DNA from: CAYXTW01 sp964452645
GTDB lineage: Bacteria > Zixibacteria > MSB-5A5 > GN15 > PGXB01
Direction of reading: 5' to 3'
DNA: 64,000 nt
Assembly: GCA_964452645.1 (NCBI GenBank)
Contig: CAYVMO010000002.1
Coordinates: 163,051 to 227,050 of the forward strand
Shown here: one piece after another, positions 45,311-52,728 of the stretch
Position numbering within the stretch: the stretch's first letter is position 1
How the letters are laid out: the number at the start of each line of letters is the position of its first letter
Translations under genes and position numbers: made by a program
The notes under the pieces: model-generated
What the model saw: only the letters and a program-made list of their open reading frames with translations
The model's database searches: none
What the model was told of the DNA's origin: nothing

Positions 45311-47698
45311 TTAAGGGCAGTTCGGTTCGGGGCCGCCGCGATAGAGGTAGTCGATTAAATATGTAACATCAAAAATGTTTATTACCGCGTCGTTGTTGAC
45401 ATCGGCTGCTGAGAGCGGATCAGGCGGCGGGCCCTCCAGGTACAGGTACTGAATAATATACGTAATGTCGAAGATGTTAATCAATTCGTCGCTGTTGGCA
45501 TCGCCGCACAAAAACAGATCGACACATTCCAGATGGGATATTACCAATCCGTCCAAACCGGCTTCGACAATGCTCTGTGGGTCGGCATCGTTGGCCGTGA
45601 AGCGTATTTGCATGTTTTCGGTGAAATCGACTCCGGCCGCAATGAGGCTTTCTTCATCGATAATATGATGCGCCCAATTGAGATTATTATCGGTTACATG
45701 GGATGCGATTTCAATCCAGCTTCCGACCCCGCCGGTGCTATTGATTTCCACCAGTAATTTATCGACCGCCCCGCCGGTTTCGGTCAAATATAAATAATAG
45801 TCATATTCGATACTCCCTCCCTGAGACATATCAAAGACGGGAGAAATCAGCTGTACTGCCCCGCCATCGACGTCAGTGTTACCATATTCATTTTGAGTAA
45901 GATAACAGGCGCCGCTGCCGTCGCCGTCCGAAATGGGGTCGTAATCCCAGCCGGGATCGTTAACCGGAATCCCGCGCTGCCAATCGCCGCTGGTTGCGCC
46001 CAGATTTACCGCGGTCCATCCCTGATTCGTCTGAAAGTCATCTTCATAGGTAATGGTCGCCCAGCCGACCCGGGCAGAATATAATTCGGTCGGCGCTGCA
46101 GGCGGATTATAAATCGTAGAACCGCCGTCGCCGTCGGCGCTGAAGTAAAATTCGGGTGTATCACCGCATTTGGCCGAAGGCATCGTGGCCGTGTAGAGGT
46201 CGCCGCCGAGAGCGATAAAGGATGTCGCCAGGAAATCACGGTCTTCGAAGCGGTAATGCAATAATCCGCTTCCCGGAACATAATTCTCGTTCCAGCTTTC
46301 GACCTGAACGGTCATTTCGGTCGGGACCCCGGGATTGCAATACTCAGGCAACCCGTCAGGCAGGATAATTTTTAAAGGAGGATTATCAACCGCCAGGCCT
46401 TTGATGCAGAAGTTGGCGGTATTATTAAAATCATAAAGATCCAGCCACTGGCCGCCGCTGTAATAGTAGCTTTCGCCCGGATTGGCCGACGACTCGACAG
46501 TTGTCCGATATTTGGCGCCAAGCAGGACCGGGACATCCGATGTCCGGTCATACGGATGACCGCCATCCGATAATTCTACGTAGATATAAAAGTTATCTCC
46601 CGGATGCAGGGCGACAGGTGTTTCGAGATCGACCGTATGAAATCCGGTATACTCAAGCATTCCTGTTTTTGTCGAGAGCTCATCGGACAGGAGACCGAAT
46701 TCAAAATTACCGTAGACTTTTACCGTGTAATCGACACTATCGGCGGCCGTGTAAAAACTGACCGCCTGAAGCAATTGCTCATCGGGCGCCATAAAGGCAT
46801 TAAAGGCGGCATTACAGTCGGTTTTAGTGTCACGCCAGCCATGGTAGTCGTGGTAATAAATCTTATCGTAAGGAAGCGGTTCGACACCCTGGAATGAAAT
46901 GGCGCCCATCTCCGGATGATGACCGCAGTGCTTATCGTAATAGGAAATCCAGAAATAGCCGTCATATCCCCAGCTTGCCCCCCAGCTGTTTTTACAAAGC
47001 CAGGCACCCGGCTGAGGCGCCTGAGTCACCAGATTATCGTCCCAGCCGACAAGAGCCACAGCGTGATTGGGGTCGAGAGAGCTTGTGGGCGGCTGATAGT
47101 GGATATAGTTCGACATAAAAGAGGCATCGTAGCACATGCATGTCCCGACAACTCCCTCAGTCATTATTTTGTTTTTTATTGTATTAATATTGCTCAAATC
47201 GGTACCGACCGTATACCATTCGATATCACGGACATAATAGATATGATAAGTGGCATCATATCTCAACGGCGGTGAAGCATAAGATTGACCGTCAATATCC
47301 CTGACGGCACCCTCGCCCCGTGACAGATAGGCCGACGTTACCCGATAATCGCCGCCCTCATGCACAATCAAACCGGCGCCCGATGGCGGATCGATATCAT
47401 CATTATTATTCTCATTAAAACCATTCCACCAATCAAGATGATATTCCGCCATATTCGGTTCACCCGATTCACCGGCCGCGGCCCAGGCCCCGGTCATAAG
47501 CAAATTGCCTTCGATGGCCGCCATCGCCCCATGCGTCCAGCAGGTTCCGCCCTGCTGACTTTTCACCGATGTCACATAGTTCTGACCGCCGACATTACGT
47601 AAATCAAAACTGCTCGGGGGATCGGCCAGACTCACACCACATGATAGGGATAATGCTAACAGAGTAGAAAGAATTGAGTTGATTCTTGTTGAGTACAT
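45311..47698 (-). CDS. secreted papain-like (C1) peptidase with dockerin-type repeats
   Basis: A 795-residue protein. The signal peptide (1-25) is followed by a C1A-type catalytic domain: oxyanion Gln at 48-49, Cys53 in QQGGTCWTHG, His212 in DPNHAVALVGWDD and Asn237 in CKNSWGASWGYDG. A lectin-like or Ig-like region follows (about 285-690), then two dockerin-like repeats (GDANSDELINIFDITYIIQY and VNNDAVINIFDVTYLIDY). I start at the ATG at 47698 after GGAGG; the upstream in-frame codon lies before the 5'-UTR hairpin. It is likely an extracellular protease docked to a scaffold or the cell surface. Confidence 0.9.
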   Translation of the reverse strand: MYSTRINSILSTLLALSLSCGVSLADPPSSFDLRNVGGQNYVTSVKSQQGGTCWTHGAMAAIEGNLLMTGAWAAAGESGEPNMAEYHLDWWNGFNENNNDDIDPPSGAGLIVHEGGDYRVTSAYLSRGEGAVRDIDGQSYASPPLRYDATYHIYYVRDIEWYTVGTDLSNINTIKNKIMTEGVVGTCMCYDASFMSNYIHYQPPTSSLDPNHAVALVGWDDNLVTQAPQPGAWLCKNSWGASWGYDGYFWISYYDKHCGHHPEMGAISFQGVEPLPYDKIYYHDYHGWRDTKTDCNAAFNAFMAPDEQLLQAVSFYTAADSVDYTVKVYGNFEFGLLSDELSTKTGMLEYTGFHTVDLETPVALHPGDNFYIYVELSDGGHPYDRTSDVPVLLGAKYRTTVESSANPGESYYYSGGQWLDLYDFNNTANFCIKGLAVDNPPLKIILPDGLPEYCNPGVPTEMTVQVESWNENYVPGSGLLHYRFEDRDFLATSFIALGGDLYTATMPSAKCGDTPEFYFSADGDGGSTIYNPPAAPTELYSARVGWATITYEDDFQTNQGWTAVNLGATSGDWQRGIPVNDPGWDYDPISDGDGSGACYLTQNEYGNTDVDGGAVQLISPVFDMSQGGSIEYDYYLYLTETGGAVDKLLVEINSTGGVGSWIEIASHVTDNNLNWAHHIIDEESLIAAGVDFTENMQIRFTANDADPQSIVEAGLDGLVISHLECVDLFLCGDANSDELINIFDITYIIQYLYLEGPPPDPLSAADVNNDAVINIFDVTYLIDYLYRGGPEPNCP

Positions 47699-47722
47699 TG
47701 TGCCTCCAGAATTGAAACAAAA

Positions 47723-47766
47723 TTTATCGATTTTTCGTTTTTGGGGGAAATCAAAAAATCGATAAA
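47723..47766 (-). promoter_or_regulatory. 13-bp inverted repeat in the 5' UTR of the papain-like protease gene
   Basis: TTTATCGATTTTT (47723-47735) and its exact complement (47754-47766) flank an 18-nt loop just upstream of the GGAGG site. It could be an mRNA hairpin controlling translation or stability, or a DNA operator. Confidence 0.55.
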
Positions 47767-47793
47767 CTCTCATTAACCAGTATATTTATATAT

Positions 47794-47821
47794 AATATAA
47801 TAGAAAAACGAGTTTCGTCAA
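47794..47821 (-). promoter_or_regulatory. promoter of the papain-like protease gene
   Basis: On the minus strand TTGACG, a 16-nt spacer and TATATT, giving a leader of roughly 90 nt that contains the inverted repeat. Confidence 0.6.
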
Positions 47822-48099
47822 TATAAATTGTTGACTGCAAACATCTTATGTGAACAAAAAAGGTCTGGTTAATAAATAATTATCACCGGCTGTAGTCCGA
47901 TATAAATTGGCCCCCGATAAGGCCTCTTTTCGATCAACGTCTTCCCTATCCGGGAAATGTCAAGCCGGCCAGTAGCTTAGTATATCCCAAAAAGATAACC
48001 TTTTCCGGTGTATAAAAAATAAATAATATTACAGAATCTCCCTGCGCCATCCGATAAAAAAATTGAAATACATTAACCCGAAAAGGTATTTTTGTTATC

Positions 48100-48531
48100 A
48101 TGAGAGTTGCCGATAAAAGCACGCAGCGAAAAATTAGACGAAAAGCGGCGGAGGCGCTGCTGATATATGATTTGCAGACCAAATTGCCGATGGGGCAGAT
48201 TATCGATTTATCCGCCAAAGGAATGAAGCTCATGAGTGAAGACCCGGTGGCCACTTCGAAAATATATTATTGTCGTATGCCTTTGAAGAAAGAGACCCAC
48301 GGCTTTGACGAAGTTATTTTCGATGCCGAGTGCCGCTGGTGTAAGCGGAATAAAGATACCGGCTGGTATGATTCGGGGTATCTCCTGCGATTTCCACGGC
48401 CGGAATTTGCCAAGGTTATCAGGGAAATAACCAGAAATTGGATGATGGACCGCACCGACAAATTGGGCGCCAGCCGAAGAAAAACCAGAGAAGAAAAGCG
48501 CGGTTTTTTTCAAAAACTCCTTAAATCGTGA
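48100..48531 (+). CDS. PilZ-domain protein
   Basis: A 143-residue protein with the two c-di-GMP contact motifs of PilZ domains: an Arg-rich stretch near the N-terminus (QRKIRRKAAE) and D-x-S-x-x-G within IIDLSAKGMKL (about 34-44). The barrel continues through CRWCKRNKDTGWYDSGYLL. A basic tail (RRKTREEKRGFFQKLL) follows. It is a likely c-di-GMP receptor that acts through protein contacts. No motility or cellulose genes are adjacent to indicate the target. Confidence 0.82.
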   Translation: MRVADKSTQRKIRRKAAEALLIYDLQTKLPMGQIIDLSAKGMKLMSEDPVATSKIYYCRMPLKKETHGFDEVIFDAECRWCKRNKDTGWYDSGYLLRFPRPEFAKVIREITRNWMMDRTDKLGASRRKTREEKRGFFQKLLKS

Positions 48532-48646
48532 TTCGCCAATAAGCCGGACCTATTTCCAGATGGGTCAAAATCGCTTTTAATAAAACTCGCATTGACGTAT
48601 ATTATCAGAAGTCTTTTAGCAACCTTTTGGTACAGGAAGGAAACCG

Positions 48647-50536
48647 ATGTCTAAGAGTAAGTTCAATGCGATCGGGGCGGTTTTATGTCTGACGGCTATT
48701 ATTCTGCTGTCGTCGCCGCTAAGTTCAACCGCCAAAACCGGTGATGTTCCCCAGCGGGCCGATATTGATAATAAGTACAAATGGAATCTTGAATTGATCT
48801 ATCCCAATCTTGAGTCATGGGAAAAAGATTATGATTCGCTTGAAGGAAGTTACGGTCAGCTGGAAAGTTATAAAGGACAGCTGGGCGAGTCGGGCGATAT
48901 TTTGTATGAATGTCTGAAATTAAACGACAAAATAAATGTCCTGGCCGATAAACTCTCAACCTATGCCGGATTGAAATTAAGCGAGGACAATCGCATCAGT
49001 TCACGGCAGGAGTTGTCGGGCCGGATACGAGGGTTGCGTTCGAAAGTCCGTCATGCGTCGTCATTTATCGAACCGGAACTTCTCAGTATCGATCCGGATA
49101 AACTGAACGGCTTTTTACTTGAAAATCGAAAACTGGACACATATCATTTTTATATCGAGGACCTGATACGGCGCCATGAGCATATTTTATCATCGCCGGA
49201 AGAAGGCATTCTCGCCTTGTCGGGGATGATGGCCGACGCACCGGAGCAAATATATTCGATGCTGGTCGATGCCGATATGTCGTTCGGGATCGTCTATGAC
49301 GAAGACAGTACCCCGGTCGAGCTGACTGAAGAACGCTACACGAAATTCCGGACTTCGACCGACCGCCGGGTGCGTCGGGATGCACACGAAACCTATTACG
49401 GGACTTATAAGAAGTACGCCAACACCCTGGCGGCTTCATTGGACGGCTCGTTGAGAAAAGATTATTTCTATATGAAATCACGCGGATATGAAAGCTGTTT
49501 GCAGATGTCTCTTTTCCGGAACAATATACCGCTGTCGGTATATCATAACCTGATCGAAACGGTCAATAATAATCTGGAACCGCTTCACAAATGGGCGGCG
49601 CTGAAGAAAAGGATTTTGGGATACGATACTCTTTATCCTTATGATTTATATGTTCCGCTGGTCCCGAATCAAAATAAGGAATTCAGTTACGAAGAGGCCG
49701 AGAGCCTCGTTGTTAAGGCCATCGCGGTCATGGGTAAGCCGTATGTGAGCGATTTTAAGCGCGGTCTGGCGTCGGGCTGGATCGATGTTTACGAAACCCG
49801 GGGAAAAAGTTCCGGCGCTTTTTCGGGCGGCAGTTACGCCACACCGCCGTACGTCTTGCTTAATTATAACGGGACGATTGGCTGGGTGTTTACGCTGGCG
49901 CATGAAATGGGGCATTCAATGCAGTCTTATTATGTCAATCGCACCGAACCGTATATTTATTCCGATTATACCACTTTTGTGGCCGAAGTGGCCTCGACTT
50001 TTAATGAAACGCTCCTGATGAAATATCTACTGCAAAACGCCAAGGATAAAAAGGAGAAAATGTCTTTACTGAATCTATATATAACGAATATCCGAACTAC
50101 TTTTTTTCGCCAGGTAATGTTTGCCGAATTCGAGTTGGCGATACATACGCATCTGGAAAACGGCGGCGCCTTTTCGGCCGATTATTTCCGAAAGACTTTC
50201 TCCGAAATTTATCAGAAGTACTGGGGCGAGACGCTTAAAGTCGATGATTTAAACAGTATGCTGAGTATGACTGTCCCCCATTTTTACTGGCAATATTATG
50301 TATATCAGTATGCCACCTGTTTTGCAGCGGCTCAGTTGATGGCGCAAAAGGTGTACGATAATAGAGACTATGTTAACACTTACATGCATTTCCTGGCGAC
50401 CGGTTCTTCTGAATATCCGGTCGACGTGCTTAAGGATGCCGGCGTCGATATGACTCAGCCCGAGCCGATTTTATATACCATACGTCTTTTTAGCGATATG
50501 GTCGATGAGCTGGAGAAGCTTTTAAATGAAAATTAA
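48647..50536 (+). CDS. pepF: oligoendopeptidase F-type M3B peptidase, exported
   Basis: A 629-residue thimet/PepF metallopeptidase. The zinc motif HEMGH is at 419-423 (LAHEMGHSMQ), with the third ligand Glu in the FVAEVASTFNE segment about 28 residues on. Upstream PepF signatures such as SYATPPYVLLNYNGT are present. Unlike the classical cytosolic enzyme, it begins with a signal peptide (about 8-29), so it probably degrades peptides in the periplasm. AGGAAACC precedes the ATG. Confidence 0.93.
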   Translation: MSKSKFNAIGAVLCLTAIILLSSPLSSTAKTGDVPQRADIDNKYKWNLELIYPNLESWEKDYDSLEGSYGQLESYKGQLGESGDILYECLKLNDKINVLADKLSTYAGLKLSEDNRISSRQELSGRIRGLRSKVRHASSFIEPELLSIDPDKLNGFLLENRKLDTYHFYIEDLIRRHEHILSSPEEGILALSGMMADAPEQIYSMLVDADMSFGIVYDEDSTPVELTEERYTKFRTSTDRRVRRDAHETYYGTYKKYANTLAASLDGSLRKDYFYMKSRGYESCLQMSLFRNNIPLSVYHNLIETVNNNLEPLHKWAALKKRILGYDTLYPYDLYVPLVPNQNKEFSYEEAESLVVKAIAVMGKPYVSDFKRGLASGWIDVYETRGKSSGAFSGGSYATPPYVLLNYNGTIGWVFTLAHEMGHSMQSYYVNRTEPYIYSDYTTFVAEVASTFNETLLMKYLLQNAKDKKEKMSLLNLYITNIRTTFFRQVMFAEFELAIHTHLENGGAFSADYFRKTFSEIYQKYWGETLKVDDLNSMLSMTVPHFYWQYYVYQYATCFAAAQLMAQKVYDNRDYVNTYMHFLATGSSEYPVDVLKDAGVDMTQPEPILYTIRLFSDMVDELEKLLNEN

Positions 50537-50590
50537 ATAATCTAAGACTTATCGACATCAACACAGGCTACAGCATTTTAGAATTATACA

Positions 50591-50677
50591 TGCCGGAGGC
50601 CGGACTCGAACCGGCACGCACCGGGAAGATGCAAGGGATTTTAAGTCCCTGGTGTCTACCAATTCCACCACTCCGGC
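50591..50677 (-). tRNA. tRNA-Leu (anticodon TAA)
   Basis: 87 nt on the minus strand. The acceptor stem GCCGGAG/CTCCGGC has discriminator A. The anticodon stem AGGGA/TCCCT holds the loop CTTAAAA, with anticodon TAA at 50643-50641. The long variable arm and T arm are present. CCA is not encoded. Confidence 0.96.
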
Positions 50678-50844
50678 AATTAATTGTCGGCTAAAGTTAT
50701 AATTTTTGAGCATCGGGCGCAAGTCGCTTTTTGTGACAGGGATTTCGGGAAATCGTCAGACCCCCCGATCAGCTGCTCTATAAAATGGTTTTCCCATGTC
50801 GGCTGATTGAAAAATAAAACGGCTTTTTTGGCGTCAAATTTTAA

Positions 50845-50872
50845 TTTACAAATACCGAAATAAGTATATATT
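50845..50872 (+). promoter_or_regulatory. promoter of tRNA-Thr
   Basis: TTTACA, a 16-nt spacer and TATATT, with the expected start about six bases before the tRNA. Confidence 0.55.
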
Positions 50873-50884
50873 GAGATTCCGTCT

Positions 50885-50957
50885 GCCACCGTAGCTCAGC
50901 TGGTAGAGCAGCTGATTCGTAATCAGCAGGTCTGCGGTTCGATTCCGCACGGTGGCT
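50885..50957 (+). tRNA. tRNA-Thr (anticodon CGT)
   Basis: 73 nt. The acceptor stem GCCACCG/CGGTGGC has discriminator T. The anticodon stem GCTGA/TCAGC holds the loop TTCGTAA, with anticodon CGT at 50918-50920. The D arm and the T arm with GGTTCGATTCC are present. CCA is not encoded. Confidence 0.96.
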
Positions 50958-51147
50958 TTTTCTATTATCCAAAATTATCCATTTCAGACAAATATATAGC
51001 TGTCGGCTTCCGTAATTTTTGTTGATTAAGGCCATTGCTTTTTCACAAATTAATTAGTCAAATTGGGATTCTTGAGGAAAGGAGGTCTCTTTTATTAATC
51101 GGTTTCTATGTGATTAAATTCTTTAATTAAGCTGAAGGAGAGATGTC

Positions 51148-51795
51148 ATGAAGGACTTTTCAAAATCCGGAATGAACGAAAGAAAATTTCTATGGGGCTT
51201 TGTTTTTGCCGCACTATTGTGTTTCCCGGCGATGATAAATGCCCAAATGATGACGCAACAAAATAATGCGCCGGGTAAAACGGCTATATTGTTTAATCCT
51301 CTCGGAATCCTGCAATTCGGGCCGATTGTCCAAGGCGAGTTCGCCATTGCACCGAATATATATTTGACTTCGCATATTCGCTATTCCGCGCTCGGTATAG
51401 TGTATCAGGCCATCGAAAGCGATGGTTTCGAAGATAATGTTTCTTTCGGGAGTATGGCGATCGGTGCCGGAATTAAATATCTTCTGGCCACGCCTAATTC
51501 ACCAAACTGCTTTTATATCGGCGGATTCGCCGAATATGGCTGGGGCGCGACTGACAACACCGAAGTAAGCCGCCCGTGGAAAGGCGAGGACTCATATTTT
51601 TCGTTTATCTCCAATTTCGGATATCGCTGGCGTTTTCCTTCGAAGTTTTTCCTTAATGTCGGTGTTATTGCCGGTCTGGCTCCGGTCATAAAGGACGAAT
51701 GGCATTATGTTGATGATCCGTCCACAATAATCGAAACAGATGAGTCTCTTTGGTATGTGGCCATGCTGGAGTTATCGCTGGGCTGGGAATTTTAG
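51148..51795 (+). CDS. predicted outer-membrane beta-barrel protein
   Basis: A 215-residue protein with a signal peptide (about 10-33, ending MINAQ) and alternating amphipathic strands throughout (FNPLGILQFGPIVQGEFAI, NIYLTSHIRYSALG, GAGIKYLL, FNVGVIAGL-like). It ends in LGWEF with the terminal Phe of outer-membrane barrels. GAAGGAGAG precedes the ATG. About eight strands are expected. The specific role is unknown. Confidence 0.78.
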   Translation: MKDFSKSGMNERKFLWGFVFAALLCFPAMINAQMMTQQNNAPGKTAILFNPLGILQFGPIVQGEFAIAPNIYLTSHIRYSALGIVYQAIESDGFEDNVSFGSMAIGAGIKYLLATPNSPNCFYIGGFAEYGWGATDNTEVSRPWKGEDSYFSFISNFGYRWRFPSKFFLNVGVIAGLAPVIKDEWHYVDDPSTIIETDESLWYVAMLELSLGWEF

Positions 51796-51817
51796 ACAAT
51801 GATCATGTTTTAAATAG

Positions 51818-51850
51818 AAACAGGCCGGCTTATGTCGGCCTGTTTATTAT
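51818..51850 (+). terminator. terminator of the barrel gene
   Basis: AAACAGGCCG and CGGCCTGTTT form a perfect 10-bp stem with an 8-nt loop, followed by TATTA, 22 nt after the stop. Confidence 0.8.
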
Positions 51851-51858
51851 GATATTAT

Positions 51859-52314
51859 ATGCGGCGAAAAGAAAACGAAATTACCGACCCGGATGAAATA
51901 ATCAATATCATTCGCAGCGCGACCGTATGTCGCATGGCGATGTGCGTCGGCGGGCAGCCCTATGTGGTTCCGGTCAGTTTCGGATTTAAAGATAATAGAC
52001 TTTATATTCACTCCTCCCCGGCCGGCAAAAAAATCGATACTTTAAAAAAGAATAATAATGTCTGTGTCGAATTCGATATTGACGACGGGATGATAAAAAC
52101 CGGTAAAGCATGTAACTGGGGCTTTAATTATAAAAGTGTAATTGGTTATGGGACGGCACATTTTGTTCATGACTTTGTCAAAAAAACCGAGGCTCTGGAT
52201 ATTATTATGAGCCATTATTCGGGCGGCAGCTTCAAGTACGAAAAAAAACAGGTGGACGGCTGTCTGATAATCCGAATCGATCTGAAGAGATTAACCGGCA
52301 AACAATCGGTGTGA
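51859..52314 (+). CDS. flavin-binding split-barrel protein (pyridoxamine 5'-phosphate oxidase-like, NimA type)
   Basis: A 151-residue FMN-binding split-barrel protein. Typical segments are IINIIRSATVCRMAMCVGGQ, PYVVPVSFGFKDNRLYIHSS, AGKKIDTLKKNNNVCVEFDI and VIGYGTAHFV. The family includes 5-nitroimidazole reductases and many uncharacterised flavoproteins, so the exact substrate cannot be told. The start lies only a few bases after the terminator of the previous gene, and no clear separate promoter is visible. Confidence 0.87.
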   Translation: MRRKENEITDPDEIINIIRSATVCRMAMCVGGQPYVVPVSFGFKDNRLYIHSSPAGKKIDTLKKNNNVCVEFDIDDGMIKTGKACNWGFNYKSVIGYGTAHFVHDFVKKTEALDIIMSHYSGGSFKYEKKQVDGCLIIRIDLKRLTGKQSV

Positions 52315-52481
52315 ATTCGAAAATATAATGGTCGGATTGGCTGAGATTGTCGGGGCAAATGAAAAAAATGACCGAGACGCTAAAGGCGGTCATTCAGGAA
52401 AATCAGTAAAATATTAATTGTACAAAACTTACAGTTCCTGACCATCATTAATAATATTTCCGTAATTGATTCCGTTAACAC

Positions 52482-52510
52482 TTGACAATCTTGAAGGCGG
52501 ATATTAATAT
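52482..52510 (+). promoter_or_regulatory. strong promoter of the candidate small RNA
   Basis: A consensus TTGACA, exactly 17 nt, and TAATAT. The expected start at about 52517 coincides with the base of the hairpin that follows. Confidence 0.7.
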
Positions 52511-52516
52511 ATTTCC

Positions 52517-52592
52517 AAAGAGAGTTCTTCTTTGGGTTCCCTGGGTTTATCAGCGATCCCCTCTAGGCCCAGCCAGAGAAAGCTCTCTTAAA
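52517..52592 (+). ncRNA. candidate structured small RNA, unknown family
   Basis: No coding frame lies here. From 52518 the sequence folds into one long hairpin. It has a 7-bp closing stem (AAGAGAG with CTCTCTT), a 10-bp stem interrupted by one bulged C and two G-U pairs, a 5-nt one-sided bulge, a 5-bp stem (CTGGG with CCCAG), and a loop of about 22 nt. The closing stem begins at the predicted transcription start of a consensus promoter. I compared it by eye with SRP, 6S and tmRNA motifs and found none. The 3' end is followed by AAAATTTGGTTTT. Confidence 0.55.
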
Positions 52593-52641
52593 ATTTGGTT
52601 TTATTGATAATCTGAAAAATCCGGAAGTCGAATTTATGAAT

Positions 52642-52674
52642 AAAAAATAGCGGCGGATTTTTTTAATCCGCCGC
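52642..52674 (-). terminator. terminator of the three-repeat protein gene
   Basis: GCGGCGGATT and AATCCGCCGC form a perfect 10-bp stem with a 5-nt loop. On the minus strand it is followed by TATTTTTTA, 55 nt after the gene's stop. Confidence 0.85.
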
Positions 52675-52728
52675 CGGCTACTCGGTAATTACCGCCAATC
52701 ACCGCAAATTTCTTATATTGTCAATTCG

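Larger units (their letters stand above)
47699..48099. other. divergent intergenic region, 401 bp
   Basis: It holds the promoter and 5'-UTR inverted repeat of the papain-like protease gene in its left half. The right half, before the PilZ gene, is AT-rich with a GC-richer patch near 47900-47985 in which I could assign no promoter, riboswitch or RNA gene. Confidence 0.55.

Noticed and set aside
50680..50889. A 69-codon open frame on the minus strand between tRNA-Leu and tRNA-Thr, with a CARC motif near the end
   Set aside because: Its start lies inside the tRNA-Thr gene on the other strand. The space is better explained by promoters of the two tRNAs, and there is no ribosome-binding site.
51074..51090. 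A perfect AAAGGAGGT Shine-Dalgarno-like sequence
   Set aside because: No start codon at suitable spacing opens a frame of meaningful length; the barrel gene downstream has its own GAAGGAGAG site.
52517..52592. SRP RNA or 6S RNA as identity of the hairpin
   Set aside because: The SRP apical motif with GGAA-type tetraloop is absent, and the element is far shorter than 6S RNA and lacks its central bubble.
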